NCBI GenBank assembly: GCA_900547955.1
Contig: URIR01000009.1
Span: 1 to 51,111 of the forward strand
Reading direction: 5' to 3'
DNA length: 51,111 nucleotides
Source: an uncultured Eubacteriales bacterium
Lineage (GTDB): Bacteria > Bacillota > Clostridia > Christensenellales > QALW01
Shown piece after piece: positions 42,059 to 51,062 of this stretch; within the stretch, counting starts at the first letter, position 1, and every line of letters starts with the position of its first letter. Made by a program: the position numbers and the translations under genes. Under the pieces are notes generated by a model, which worked only from the letters and a program-made list of their open reading frames with translations, had not been told where the DNA came from and searched no databases.

Positions 42059-43147
42059 ATGGCTGGAGAATTAAAAAAGGCGCTGGCATGCGCCTCTGCG
42101 TTTATAGGAGCTGTAGTGGGAGCGGGTATGGCTTCGGGCGCTGAAATAGTGGTTTATTTTACTTCTATGGGGAAATTTGCGTTTCCAGCGATTATACTGG
42201 CGGTAATATTAATTTGCGCATTTTATTCGCTTATTGCGTCTTATGCTGCGGAGCGCTCAGAGGGAGATATAAAGGGCCTGTGCCTTTTTTTATTTCCAAG
42301 AGCGGGCGGCGTGCTGTATGCCGGTATTGTAATGGGAGCGGTTGTATCATCAGGAGCCATGCTTGCCGGAGCTTCGGCTCTATGCGAGGAGTTTTTGCCA
42401 ATTTCGGGCTGGGCTGGAGCGCTTATAACCCTTATTTTGGGAACGGCTGTAGTAATTAAGGGAGTAGAGGGCATAGCGGGCGTCTGCAAAGTAATAGTGC
42501 CTCTTATTATAATTTTTGCCGTGCTTTTAGGGATTTTTACGCCCAACGCTCTTTGGGAGGACAGCTTTGACGGCTCCCTGCCTGGGGCGCTGGCGAGCGG
42601 CAGCATATACGCATTCTATAACGTGGGCATGTCTCTGGGGCTCTGTGCTTCTCTGGGAGCAAATATCCGCGCTAAGACCCGCAGAGTTTCATGCGCGGCT
42701 ATTGCGCTGTGCCTTATGGCTGTGATTCTGCTCTTTCATACTTCTATAGCCGCTTGCGGGTATTTGGGTGAATTGCCTGTGCTTAACGCGGTTAGGCGTC
42801 TGGGAAGCGTTATGACGTGGCTGTATGCCTTAACGCTGTGGGGCGCGATATTTTCTACTTTCATTACTTCTCTGTATAATTTTATGCCTATGGCAAGGGA
42901 GAAAGGCAGAATTGTTATATATGCTGCCGCCGCGGCCGCTTATGGAATGAGCTTTTTAAGCCTGTCGGGTCTGGTGCGCTTTGTATATCCTATTTCCGGA
43001 CTTGCGGCAGCTATTGTTGCCGGCGGAATAATAAAGGAACGGGTGAAAAATCATGGAATATTTTGCATCGGCTGCGTTCGCTCTGGAAGGAATAGCGGCT
43101 CAGGAATTGCGTCAGCTGGGAATAAACGCTTCCATCCGGGAGAATAG
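42059..43147 (+). CDS. YkvI-family membrane protein
   Basis: The 362-residue protein has ten or so membrane helices of the amino acid-polyamine-cation transporter type, opening CASAFIGAVVGAGMASGAEIVVYF, the YkvI signature. Family function is unknown; uptake of an amino acid or similar has been proposed by fold. The last 32 residues (after IKERVKN) look unlike YkvI ends and are translated from the start of the next gene, a 95-base overlap. The ancestral stop was probably lost and a downstream stop used. Confidence 0.82.
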   Translation: MAGELKKALACASAFIGAVVGAGMASGAEIVVYFTSMGKFAFPAIILAVILICAFYSLIASYAAERSEGDIKGLCLFLFPRAGGVLYAGIVMGAVVSSGAMLAGASALCEEFLPISGWAGALITLILGTAVVIKGVEGIAGVCKVIVPLIIIFAVLLGIFTPNALWEDSFDGSLPGALASGSIYAFYNVGMSLGLCASLGANIRAKTRRVSCAAIALCLMAVILLFHTSIAACGYLGELPVLNAVRRLGSVMTWLYALTLWGAIFSTFITSLYNFMPMAREKGRIVIYAAAAAAYGMSFLSLSGLVRFVYPISGLAAAIVAGGIIKERVKNHGIFCIGCVRSGRNSGSGIASAGNKRFHPGE

Positions 43148-44150
43148 GGTGTTTTTTTCCGGAGAGGAAGCGTTATTGGCTCGCGCCTGCATAGGCCTTA
43201 GGAGTGCGGACAGAATATATCGTCATATAATAAGCGGCCGTGCGGACAGCTTTGACGCTTTGTTTGATTTAGTCTATTCCGCGCCCTGGCAGGAAATAAT
43301 ATCGCGGCGGGGCCGCATAAATGTTTCTGCTGCATGCTCGCGTTCCCAGCTTATGAGTGTTCCGGATATTCAAAGTATAGTTAAAAAAGGCATAATTAAA
43401 AAGCTTCAAACTAAATACAGGCAGAATATATTTGAAGAGACGGGCGAAGCGTATTCAGTTTTTGTAAGTATTCAGAATAATTATGCGGTTATAGCCTTGG
43501 ATGCCTGCGGCGCCGGGCTGCATAAGAGAGGCTACAGAATTAAAAATGCTCCTGCGCCCCTAAGAGAGACTACTGCCGCCGCTCTTTTGGAGATAATAGG
43601 CTATAAATCCGGGCGTTTGTACGATCCGTTCTGCGGCTCGGGCACAATAGCCATAGAGGGCGCGCTTATAGCTAATAATATATCTCCTGGGATAAACAGG
43701 AGCTTTGAATGTGAGAACTGGCTGGGAAGCGATAAAAAGGCATGGGACAGGGAGCGGGAGCGGGCTAAGGCAAGCAGCGGTAAAATTGAGAAGGATTTAA
43801 TAATTGCTTCGGATATATCTAAGGATATGCTGGAGATAGCCAGTTTTCATGCGCAGCGCGCAGGAGTGGCGGAAAGCATACGCTTTTTAGAGAGGCCTGT
43901 AGCTGATTTTACCGCGGCTACTGGAGTTATGGTTACGAATCCTCCATATGGCCAGAGGCTGGCGGATATAAATTCCGCAAGAGCAGCTTATAGAGATATG
44001 GCTTTTAGCGTGCGTCCATTGCTTAATGGTTTGAAATTGGGCGTTATAACGCCCGATGGGGAATTTGAGCGTATATTCGGAAAGCGCGCGGTAAAAAAGC
44101 GCCGCGTATTTAACGGCAATATACAATGCCATTATTACATGTATATTTAA
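43053..44150 (+). CDS. THUMP-domain RNA methyltransferase (RlmL/YpsC-like)
   Basis: The 365-residue protein has an N-terminal ferredoxin-like plus THUMP RNA-binding part (about 1-155) and a SAM-binding methyltransferase domain: RLYDPFCGSGTIAIEGAL is motif I, ASDISKDMLEIA motif II, and TNPPYGQRL is the N6-methylase NPPY catalytic motif. It matches the single-domain RlmL homologue found in Firmicutes (YpsC). The probable target is 23S rRNA; the exact position is not shown. The gene starts inside the 3' end of the YkvI-family gene. Confidence 0.88.
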   Translation: MEYFASAAFALEGIAAQELRQLGINASIRENRVFFSGEEALLARACIGLRSADRIYRHIISGRADSFDALFDLVYSAPWQEIISRRGRINVSAACSRSQLMSVPDIQSIVKKGIIKKLQTKYRQNIFEETGEAYSVFVSIQNNYAVIALDACGAGLHKRGYRIKNAPAPLRETTAAALLEIIGYKSGRLYDPFCGSGTIAIEGALIANNISPGINRSFECENWLGSDKKAWDRERERAKASSGKIEKDLIIASDISKDMLEIASFHAQRAGVAESIRFLERPVADFTAATGVMVTNPPYGQRLADINSARAAYRDMAFSVRPLLNGLKLGVITPDGEFERIFGKRAVKKRRVFNGNIQCHYYMYI

Positions 44151-44218
44151 TTCCAAATATTCTCAATATCAAAAGAAAATAAGAAGGGCATAATAAGTTG
44201 AGATATTGAGGTGAATTT

Positions 44219-45001
44219 ATGTCTGAAATTTGGTTTTCGGTCTGCCGTCCATGGGAGAGCGCTCTGGATAAATTAAAGGATACGCTTGCGCTCAATTATC
44301 TGGACGAGCGGATACAATTTGAGGAATACCATGAGGCTGATCGCAGCTTTCTTTTTATCAATATGCAGGATAAAACCGGCGCTTATGTACAAATGCCTGA
44401 ATTAGTGTGCGGCGTGCTTTGCGAGGATATTGCAAAAAGGTATCTGTCGGTATATTGCTCGCGCTGGCTTAAGCTGATGCTGAACGAGGATTTGGAGCGT
44501 TTTTTAGCGCGTACCGGACGGATTAAGACGCAGTATGATTTGCAGCCCAGTCTGCTGGCGCTAACTGAGCTTATCGCGGGCGGGCGCGTTAATTTGGACG
44601 GCTTTTTTCGATTTAGGATGCGGGACTTGAAAAAAGAGCTGGAGCGGCGCGTGGACATTATAGCCCGGGACATTATTATGGAACGGGAATATTTTGATTT
44701 TCTGGATTTGATTAAGGAGTATTCCAATTCGCTTTGTTTGGAAAAAAAGAGCGTCAATCAAATTTATCTTTCCGGGGAGGAAAATGGCCTTAAGCTTTAT
44801 GACGAGCAAATGCGGCCTATAGAATGGGTAAAGAACGGTTTGCCTAAAGAGGCGACACAAAATGATATTATATTGAATACATTGATAGAAACGGCGCCGA
44901 AAACTATTATTTTATGCGGCTCAATCAATACGGACGACCCGTTTATAGAGGCGGTTTTATATTTATTCGGCGAAAAAATAAAGGTGCTTGACCCTTCGTA
45001 A
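44219..45001 (+). CDS. ytxC: YtxC-like sporulation protein
   Basis: The 260-residue protein matches YtxC, a poorly studied sporulation protein encoded next to thrS in Bacillus and many Clostridia. The hallmark is the segment DGFFRFRMRDLKKELERRVDIIARDIIMEREYFDFLDLIKEY. Its position directly before thrS agrees. GAGGTG lies five bases before ATG. Function in the spore is not known. Confidence 0.8.
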   Translation: MSEIWFSVCRPWESALDKLKDTLALNYLDERIQFEEYHEADRSFLFINMQDKTGAYVQMPELVCGVLCEDIAKRYLSVYCSRWLKLMLNEDLERFLARTGRIKTQYDLQPSLLALTELIAGGRVNLDGFFRFRMRDLKKELERRVDIIARDIIMEREYFDFLDLIKEYSNSLCLEKKSVNQIYLSGEENGLKLYDEQMRPIEWVKNGLPKEATQNDIILNTLIETAPKTIILCGSINTDDPFIEAVLYLFGEKIKVLDPS

Positions 45002-45012
45002 CGAAATTTCGC

Positions 45013-45040
45013 TTGACAAAGCCGGCTATAATACTATAAT
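45013..45040 (+). promoter_or_regulatory. promoter of the thrS T-box transcript
   Basis: TTGACA (45013-45018) and TATAAT (45035-45040) are separated by 16 bases. Confidence 0.8.
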
Positions 45041-45059
45041 TAAATTATAAAAAGTATTC

Positions 45060-45260
45060 AAGATGATTAAGTTTAGTAGCTGTTTTTGAAATTTCATGAA
45101 AGAGAGTTCCGTTGAGGCTGAAAGCGGAATATGAAATAATACAGCGAATACCGCCTTATGATTGAATCGTGCGGCGCGCGTTAAGCGTTTAAGAGAAGTA
45201 ATTTGGGTGGAACCACGAAAGCGGAGCTTTTGTCCCTTAGGGCAAAAGCTTTTTTATTTT
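45060..45260 (+). ncRNA. T-box leader of thrS
   Basis: The conserved T-box sequence GGGTGGAACCACG is at 45205-45217. A GC stem III-like piece (about 45170-45187) precedes it, and a terminator (45225-45236 with 45240-45250, then TTTTTATTTT) follows. Uncharged tRNA(Thr) should favour the antiterminator. The specifier codon is probably ACC within 45155-45165, but I did not fold the full leader. Confidence 0.88.
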
Positions 45261-45280
45261 ATAAAAAGGAGTGTTTGGTT

Positions 45281-47218
45281 ATGAAAATTATTTTGCCCGA
45301 CAACAGCATTAGGGAATATTCTCAGCCTGTAACGGCGCTTCAGGTAGCCTCGGATATAAGCGAGGGTTTGGCTTGCAGCGCAGTTGCGGCTAAAATAGAC
45401 GGGGAATTAAAGGATATAAGGACGGTCATAAACGGCGACTGCTCGATTGAGATTGTAACTAAACGCAGCGAGAAGGAATATTTAAGCGTGTTAAGACATA
45501 CCGCCAGTCATATAATGGCTCAGGCGGTGCTGAGGCTTTATCCTGACTGCAAGCTGGCAATAGGGCCGTCTATACAAAACGGTTTCTATTATGATTTTGA
45601 TTTTTCTCAGCCGATTGGCATGGACGACTTGCCCAAAATAGAGGAGGAGATGGGACGCATTGTTAAAGAGGCGCTGCCCCTTGAAAGATTTGTTTTATCA
45701 AAAAATGAAGCGCTGGAGCTTATGAAGAACCAGCCGTATAAGCGCGAATTAATAAATGATTTGCCTGACAGCGAAGAAATATCCTTTTACCGTCAGGGGG
45801 ATTTTACCGATTTATGCGCGGGCCCGCATATGAAAAATACAGGAGACGTTAAGCATTTTAAGCTTATAAGTATTGCTGGCGCTTATTGGCGGGGCGATGA
45901 AAAGAATAAAATGCTTACTCGCATATACGCTACTGCTTTTGATAAAAAGCAGGAGCTGGAGGAGCATTTGCAAAGACTGGAGGAGGCAAAGAAGCGGGAC
46001 CACAACGTTTTAGGCCGTCAGCTGGGTTATTTTACTACGTCTGATTATATCGGCCAGGGTTTGCCTATACTGTTGCCTAAGGGGGCTAGAGTTATTCAAT
46101 TGCTTCAGCGTTTTGTGGAGGACGAAGAGGAAAAGAGGGGCTATCTTTTGACCAAAACGCCGTTTATGGCTAAAAGCGATCTTTATAAGATTTCCGGGCA
46201 TTGGGACCATTACAGGGACGGCATGTTTATTATGGGCGACCCGGACAAATCGGACAGCGAGGAAATATTCGCCCTGAGGCCAATGACCTGTCCGTTCCAG
46301 TTCCAAGCATATCTTGCTAAGCAGCGCAGCTATAGGGATTTGCCTATGCGTCTCAATGAAACCTCTACGCTTTTTAGGAATGAAGCCAGCGGCGAAATGC
46401 ACGGTTTGATTCGTGTGCGTCAATTTACTATTTCCGAAGGGCATTTAGCTTGCACGCCGGAACAGCTTGAAGAAGAATTTGCAGGCTGTGTTGAGCTGGC
46501 GAGGTTTATGCTTAATACTTTGGGACTGGAGCAGGATGTAAGCTATAGATTTTCTAAATGGGATGAAAATGATAGAGAAAAATATATTGGCACTCCTGAG
46601 GAATGGGAAAATGTGCAGGGCCGTATGCGGGAGATTTTAAACGATTTGCATATAGATTATACCGAAGCGGCGGGAGAAGCGGCTTTTTACGGCCCTAAAT
46701 TGGATATTCAGATAAAGAATGTACATGGGAAAGAGGACACTTTAATTACTATCCAGATAGATTTTCAGCTTGCAGAGCGTTTTGGCATGACCTATATTGA
46801 CGCGGATGGACAGAAAAAATATCCCTATGTTATTCACAGAACTTCTATTGGCTGCTATGAGCGCACTCTTGCGCTGCTTATTGAAAAGTATGCGGGAGCG
46901 ATGCCCACGTGGCTGGCGCCTACCCAGGTGAAAATACTTAATATTACCGAGAGGGTAGATAATTATTGCTGTGGATTGAGAGACAGATTAAGAAGCTTAG
47001 GAGTTAGAGTGGAATATGATAACCGCAATGAAAAAATAGGCTTTAAGATTAGAGAAGCTCAGCTTGATAAGGTTCCGTATATGCTGGTAATAGGGGATAA
47101 GGAAGCTCAGGAGGGGGCTTGCTCAGTACGTTCGCGCAAAAACGGGGATTTAGGGGCTATGTCTATGGATGAATTTGAGCGTATGCTTATGAATGAAATT
47201 GAGACTAAGGAGAAATAA
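45281..47218 (+). CDS. thrS: threonine--tRNA ligase
   Basis: This class II synthetase charges tRNA(Thr). From ATG 45281 it is 645 residues: an N-terminal TGS domain, the editing domain with HTASHIMAQAV, the catalytic domain with LFRNEASGEMHGLIRVRQFTISEGH (motif 2), zinc ligands including MTCPFQFQ, and motif 3 (HRTSIGCYERTLALLIE), and the C-terminal anticodon-binding domain. The in-frame start at 45203 is inside the T-box leader and is rejected. AAAAGGAG stands ten bases before ATG 45281. Confidence 0.97.
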   Translation: MKIILPDNSIREYSQPVTALQVASDISEGLACSAVAAKIDGELKDIRTVINGDCSIEIVTKRSEKEYLSVLRHTASHIMAQAVLRLYPDCKLAIGPSIQNGFYYDFDFSQPIGMDDLPKIEEEMGRIVKEALPLERFVLSKNEALELMKNQPYKRELINDLPDSEEISFYRQGDFTDLCAGPHMKNTGDVKHFKLISIAGAYWRGDEKNKMLTRIYATAFDKKQELEEHLQRLEEAKKRDHNVLGRQLGYFTTSDYIGQGLPILLPKGARVIQLLQRFVEDEEEKRGYLLTKTPFMAKSDLYKISGHWDHYRDGMFIMGDPDKSDSEEIFALRPMTCPFQFQAYLAKQRSYRDLPMRLNETSTLFRNEASGEMHGLIRVRQFTISEGHLACTPEQLEEEFAGCVELARFMLNTLGLEQDVSYRFSKWDENDREKYIGTPEEWENVQGRMREILNDLHIDYTEAAGEAAFYGPKLDIQIKNVHGKEDTLITIQIDFQLAERFGMTYIDADGQKKYPYVIHRTSIGCYERTLALLIEKYAGAMPTWLAPTQVKILNITERVDNYCCGLRDRLRSLGVRVEYDNRNEKIGFKIREAQLDKVPYMLVIGDKEAQEGACSVRSRKNGDLGAMSMDEFERMLMNEIETKEK

Positions 47219-47265
47219 CGGTTTTTAATAAGCGCTGTGAAGACGGGCAATTAAGCTTTTGGACG

Positions 47266-47390
47266 GGCGGCGCGGCGCCCGGCCTTTGGCCGGGCCGGCA
47301 TCCCCTTATCCAATCGGAAAGCTTGCTTTCCGATTGGATAAGGGGACGCTTGATTTTGCCGCCATTTTGGCGGCAAAATGCCGCGCCGCC
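47266..47390. repeat. cloverleaf palindromic element, copy 2 (diverged arms)
   Basis: An 11-base outer stem (47266-47276 with 47380-47390) encloses three hairpins: 47277-47295 (eight bases, loop TTT), 47302-47345 (21 bases, perfect, two-base loop) and 47353-47379 (11 bases). The design is the same as the other two elements, but the arm sequences are not related. It follows thrS. Confidence 0.85.
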
Positions 47391-47406
47391 GCCATAGGGA
47401 ACTTTG

Positions 47407-47527
47407 CTTTTAAAGCGGCCCAGCCCCGGGCGGCGTTTGGCAGGCGCTTTGCGCCTGCCGGGCCGGGCGCAGCCCGGCCAGCGGCCTTCGGCCGCAAACG
47501 CCGCCCGGGGCTTGGCCGCTTTAAAAG
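47407..47527. repeat. cloverleaf palindromic element, copy 3
   Basis: A 32-base outer stem (47407-47438 with 47496-47527, one mismatch) encloses hairpins at 47439-47459 (nine bases), 47461-47479 (eight bases) and 47481-47495 (six bases). Its core (GGCGTTT, GGCAGGC, GCCGGGC, GCGGCC, AAACGCC in order) matches the element at 31003-31135, while the outer half of the stem differs. It starts 16 bases after copy 2. Confidence 0.9.
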
Positions 47528-47543
47528 TATAAAGAGCCTGGCA

Positions 47544-47572
47544 TTGACAACATAATTTTATGGTGCTAAAAT
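47544..47572 (+). promoter_or_regulatory. promoter of the Lrp/aminotransferase genes
   Basis: TTGACA (47544-47549) and TAAAAT (47567-47572) are separated by 17 bases, 17 bases beyond the cloverleaf element. Confidence 0.75.
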
Positions 47573-47635
47573 GTATAAAATCGGCAGTAGACAATTTTCA
47601 GATGTTTTTAAAATAATTAGTATGGAGGTAGGCTT

Positions 47636-48127
47636 ATGAGCAATTCGGATATGCGGCTTCTTGAAATATTATCTATGGATGCGCGCCTTTCTCATGAAGA
47701 GATTGCGGTTATGACAGGTATGGAAAAGGCGGATGTGGATAAGCGAATAGCTGAATTGGAGCGAGACGGCATTATAATAGGCTATAGCGCCGTTGTCAAT
47801 CCTGAACGTATTGAGGATGATTCTGTACATGCGCTTATCGAAGTTAAAGTTACTCCGCAGCGCAATCAGGGCTTTGATTCAATAGCCGAGCTCATATATT
47901 CCTTTGACGAGGTGCAGTCCTGCTATCTTATGTCCGGCTCCTATGATCTTATGGTAATTGTTCAGGGACGTAATATAAAAGAGGTTTCCGCCTTTGTCTC
48001 TGAAAAGCTTTCTATTTTGGATAATGTTTTAAGCTGCTCCACCCATTTTATCCTCAAACGCTATAAGGATAACGGTAGGATTTTTGTAAATAAGGACGGC
48101 GACAAGAGATTGGCGGTGTCTCCATGA
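47636..48127 (+). CDS. Lrp/AsnC-family transcriptional regulator
   Basis: The 163-residue protein has an N-terminal helix-turn-helix (LLEILSMDARLSHEEIAVMTGMEKADVDKRIAELERDG) and a RAM/effector domain (about 65-150, IEVKVTPQRNQGFDSIAELI, YLMSGSYDLMVIVQGRN). Lrp proteins sense amino acids. Its last four bases overlap the start of an aminotransferase gene (ATGA), so the regulator probably acts on amino-acid use through this pair. GGAGG is before the ATG. Confidence 0.92.
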   Translation: MSNSDMRLLEILSMDARLSHEEIAVMTGMEKADVDKRIAELERDGIIIGYSAVVNPERIEDDSVHALIEVKVTPQRNQGFDSIAELIYSFDEVQSCYLMSGSYDLMVIVQGRNIKEVSAFVSEKLSILDNVLSCSTHFILKRYKDNGRIFVNKDGDKRLAVSP

Positions 48128-49311
48128 GCGAGAGTAAAAAAAGCAGGATTGCTGAGAATGTTTCGGGCATACCCTTCTCTCCTATCAGAAAGTTTTTTGA
48201 TATAGTCAGCGAGATGAAAGAGGCCATATCCCTTGGAATAGGAGAGCCTGACTTTATTACGCCCTGGCATATACGTTCGGCTGCTATACAGTCTATTAAG
48301 GATGGCGAAACCTCTTATAGCTCAAACGCAGGGACAATGGAGCTGCGCCGGGAAATTTCCAGGTATATGGCGGATAGGTTCAAATTGCATTATACTCCCG
48401 AGCATGAAATATTGGTAACAGTTGGTGCCAGCGAGGCTATAGACCTTTCGCTGCGCGCGCTTATAAATCCGGGCGAGGAAGTTATTATTCCTGACCCAAG
48501 CTATGTTTCTTATATGCCTAATGTATGCCTGGTTCATGGCGTTCCTGTGCCGCTTCCTACCTTTGCTAAGGATAATTTCAGAATAACTCCCGAGCGGCTG
48601 AAAAAGGCTATAACGCCGAAAACTAAGGCTTTGATTCTGCCTTATCCGAATAATCCTACAGGCGCTGTTATGCTTAAAGAAAATTTAGAGGCTATAGCTC
48701 CCATAATAAAAGAAGCTGATATTATGGTGATTTCAGATGAGATTTATTCCGAACTTACATATTCGGGCGAGCATGCTTCTATAGCGTCGATAGACGGTAT
48801 GAGAGAAAGAACCATTGTCATAAACGGCTTTTCCAAATCCTTTGCTATGACCGGCTGGAGAGTAGGCTTTATATGTACTCCGCCTGAGATTATGAGCGCC
48901 GTATATAAGATACATCAGTATACAATCATGTGCGCGTCTACCATGAGCCAGGCGGCGGCACGCGAGGCTATGCGCTATAATATAGATAATAATTATGAGG
49001 ATATCGTTAAGATGCGCTCGTCCTATGATATGCGCAGAAGATATATCTTTAATTCCTTTAATAAAATGGGGCTGGAATGCTTTGAGCCGATGGGCGCTTT
49101 TTATGTTTTTCCCTGTATAAAAAGCACAGGATTAAGCAGCGATACGTTCTGCGAAAGACTTCTGCGCGAGAAGCATGTCGCGGTTGTTCCGGGCAGCGCG
49201 TTTGGCCAGAGCGGCGAGGGCTATGTGCGATGCTCTTACGCAGCCTCTCTGGAAAATATAAAAGAGGCTATGCGCCGGATAGAGAGCTTTATAAACCAGG
49301 TGAGAAATTAG
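48124..49311 (+). CDS. class I/II PLP-dependent aminotransferase
   Basis: This 395-residue protein is a fold type I aminotransferase of the aspartate/alanine group (PatA/AspC-like). Visible motifs are GEPDFITPWHIR, YSSNAGTMELRREIS, PYPNNPTGAVM (cofactor-contacting Asn) and NGFSKSFAMTGWRVGF containing the Schiff-base Lys. The Arg that binds the substrate carboxylate is in the late YVRCSYA segment. The coupled Lrp-type gene suggests regulation by an amino acid. The specific substrate is not defined. Confidence 0.92.
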   Translation: MSESKKSRIAENVSGIPFSPIRKFFDIVSEMKEAISLGIGEPDFITPWHIRSAAIQSIKDGETSYSSNAGTMELRREISRYMADRFKLHYTPEHEILVTVGASEAIDLSLRALINPGEEVIIPDPSYVSYMPNVCLVHGVPVPLPTFAKDNFRITPERLKKAITPKTKALILPYPNNPTGAVMLKENLEAIAPIIKEADIMVISDEIYSELTYSGEHASIASIDGMRERTIVINGFSKSFAMTGWRVGFICTPPEIMSAVYKIHQYTIMCASTMSQAAAREAMRYNIDNNYEDIVKMRSSYDMRRRYIFNSFNKMGLECFEPMGAFYVFPCIKSTGLSSDTFCERLLREKHVAVVPGSAFGQSGEGYVRCSYAASLENIKEAMRRIESFINQVRN

Positions 49312-49323
49312 AGGGCAGACAGT

Positions 49324-49806
49324 ATGAATATAGTTTTGGTAGAACCTGAAATTCCTCAAAATACTGGCAATATATCACGCACCTGCGCGGTAACCGGCGC
49401 GTCTCTGCATTTAGTAGGCAAGCTGGGTTTTTCTACGGATGATAAATATCTCAAGCGTTCGGGGCTGGATTACTGGCATATGCTCGATTTGCATTATTAT
49501 GCTTCGCTGGAGGAGCTGTATGCTAAATTTCCGCAGGGCCGTTTTTTCTATGCCACTACTAAAGGCGGCAATCTATATACCCAGCCCGAATACCGAGAAA
49601 ATGACTTTTTAGTTTTCGGAAAGGAAACCAAGGGTCTTCCCGAGGAATTGCTTAAGGCAAATTTGACAAATTGCATTAGAATCCCAATGATTGACCAGGC
49701 TCGCTCGTTAAATTTGTCCAATTCGGTGGCGATTGTGCTTTATGAGGCGCTGCGCCAGCAGAATTTCAGCGGGCTTAAGGAATATGGCAAATTAAGCGGA
49801 TTTTAA
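49324..49806 (+). CDS. trmL: tRNA (cytidine(34)-2'-O)-methyltransferase TrmL
   Basis: TrmL methylates the wobble ribose of certain leucine tRNAs. The 160 residues form a small SPOUT (knotted) methyltransferase: EPEIPQNTGNISRTCAVTGASLHLV, RSGLDYW, DFLVFGKETKGLPEELL and the end of motif 3, IPMIDQARSLNLSNSVAIVLYEALRQ. It starts 12 bases after the aminotransferase gene and ends 55 before a second aminotransferase. Confidence 0.95.
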   Translation: MNIVLVEPEIPQNTGNISRTCAVTGASLHLVGKLGFSTDDKYLKRSGLDYWHMLDLHYYASLEELYAKFPQGRFFYATTKGGNLYTQPEYRENDFLVFGKETKGLPEELLKANLTNCIRIPMIDQARSLNLSNSVAIVLYEALRQQNFSGLKEYGKLSGF

Positions 49807-49861
49807 TGCTGAAGATAAAATAATTAAATAATAAAAAATATATTTACGAGGGATGGTAATT

Positions 49862-51040
49862 ATGGAGTACGCTTTTTCAGACCGAATTAAAAACATGACG
49901 GGAAACGCTATAAGAGATATATTTAAATTGCTGGCCCGTCCGGAGGTTATTTCTTTTGCCGGAGGCATGCCGGCGGCGGACGCGCTTCCAGCCGAACAGA
50001 TACGAGAAATAACCTCGCAGGTTTTAAAGGACGACCCTGTGGGTATTCTGCAGTATGGGGCTACTGAAGCCTATGCTCCGTTAAGAGAGAGCGCTGCGGA
50101 ATTTGTAAGAAATGCAGCCTCAGTAAATTGTTCGCCCGAAGATTTATTTATTATTTCGGGAGGACAGCAGGGCTTGGATCTTGCGTGCAAGGCGTTTCTG
50201 AATAAGGGAGATCGAGTGTTGGTGGAAAGGCCTACCTATCTTGCCGCGCTTCAGATTATGGCGACATATGAAGCGGAGGTGCATTCAGTCAATATGGATG
50301 AGGAAGGCATGCTGCTGGATGAATTGGAGGACAAATTAAAGCTTTATTCACCTAAGCTTATATATACAATCCCTAATTTTCAGAATCCTACTGGCCGCAC
50401 GGCTTCGCTTGAAAGACGGAGAAAATATTTGGAGCTGGCTGAAAAATATAATGCTGTTATTGTGGAGGATGATCCATACGGCCTGCTTAGATATGAGGGT
50501 CAAAGCGTTCCCAGCATTAAATCCATGGATGAAGACGGCAGGGTTATATATATAACCAGCTTTTCAAAGGTTATTTCCCCCGGTCTGCGCGTAGGCGCGG
50601 CTGTGGCGGCGCCTCAGGTGCTGCGTAAGATGATAATAGGCAAGCAGGCGACGGATGTTCACACGAATTCTCTTTCTCAGGCGGTTATAGATGCTTTTCT
50701 GCGCATGGGATATTTATCTGAGCAGCTGAAAAAATCTAATAGAATTCATGGCGAGCGCAAGAACAAAATGCAGGAGATGCTGGATAAGTATTTTCCGTCC
50801 AATGTTAAATATACACGTCCCAGCGGAGGCTTGTTTATCTGGGCGGAATTAAGGGATGGAATAAATACCTTGGACGTATTGAAGAAAGCTACTGAGAGAG
50901 ACGTGGCTTTTATTCCCGGCACGCATTTCTTTGCTGAAGGCGATGGTTTAAATACAATGCGGCTTAACTTTTCCAATTCATCCTTTGAAAGAATTGAAAA
51001 GGGCGTAAGAATTTTGGGCGAAACAATAGCTGAATTTTAA
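49862..51040 (+). CDS. PLP-dependent aminotransferase (LysN/ARO8-like)
   Basis: This 392-residue protein is the 2-aminoadipate/aromatic group of type I aminotransferases, with FAGGMPAADALPAEQIREI, QYGATEAYAPLRE, SGGQQGLDLACKAFL, IPNFQNPTGRT, VEDDPYGLLRY and TSFSKVISPGLRVGA with the PLP Lys. Unlike MocR regulators it lacks a helix-turn-helix part. I chose ATG 49862 because GAGGG (49848-49852) is nine bases upstream; the in-frame 49853 start touches that site. Substrate is unknown. Confidence 0.9.
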   Translation: MEYAFSDRIKNMTGNAIRDIFKLLARPEVISFAGGMPAADALPAEQIREITSQVLKDDPVGILQYGATEAYAPLRESAAEFVRNAASVNCSPEDLFIISGGQQGLDLACKAFLNKGDRVLVERPTYLAALQIMATYEAEVHSVNMDEEGMLLDELEDKLKLYSPKLIYTIPNFQNPTGRTASLERRRKYLELAEKYNAVIVEDDPYGLLRYEGQSVPSIKSMDEDGRVIYITSFSKVISPGLRVGAAVAAPQVLRKMIIGKQATDVHTNSLSQAVIDAFLRMGYLSEQLKKSNRIHGERKNKMQEMLDKYFPSNVKYTRPSGGLFIWAELRDGINTLDVLKKATERDVAFIPGTHFFAEGDGLNTMRLNFSNSSFERIEKGVRILGETIAEF

Positions 51041-51062
51041 TAGTGCCGTTCTTTATGCAGGT

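Noticed and set aside
45203..45280. N-terminal extension of ThrS
   Set aside because: It lies within the T-box sequence and terminator; ATG 45281 has the ribosome site and family start.
47259..47555. Reading frames within the tandem cloverleafs
   Set aside because: They are explained by the palindromes, are low in complexity and lack a start site.
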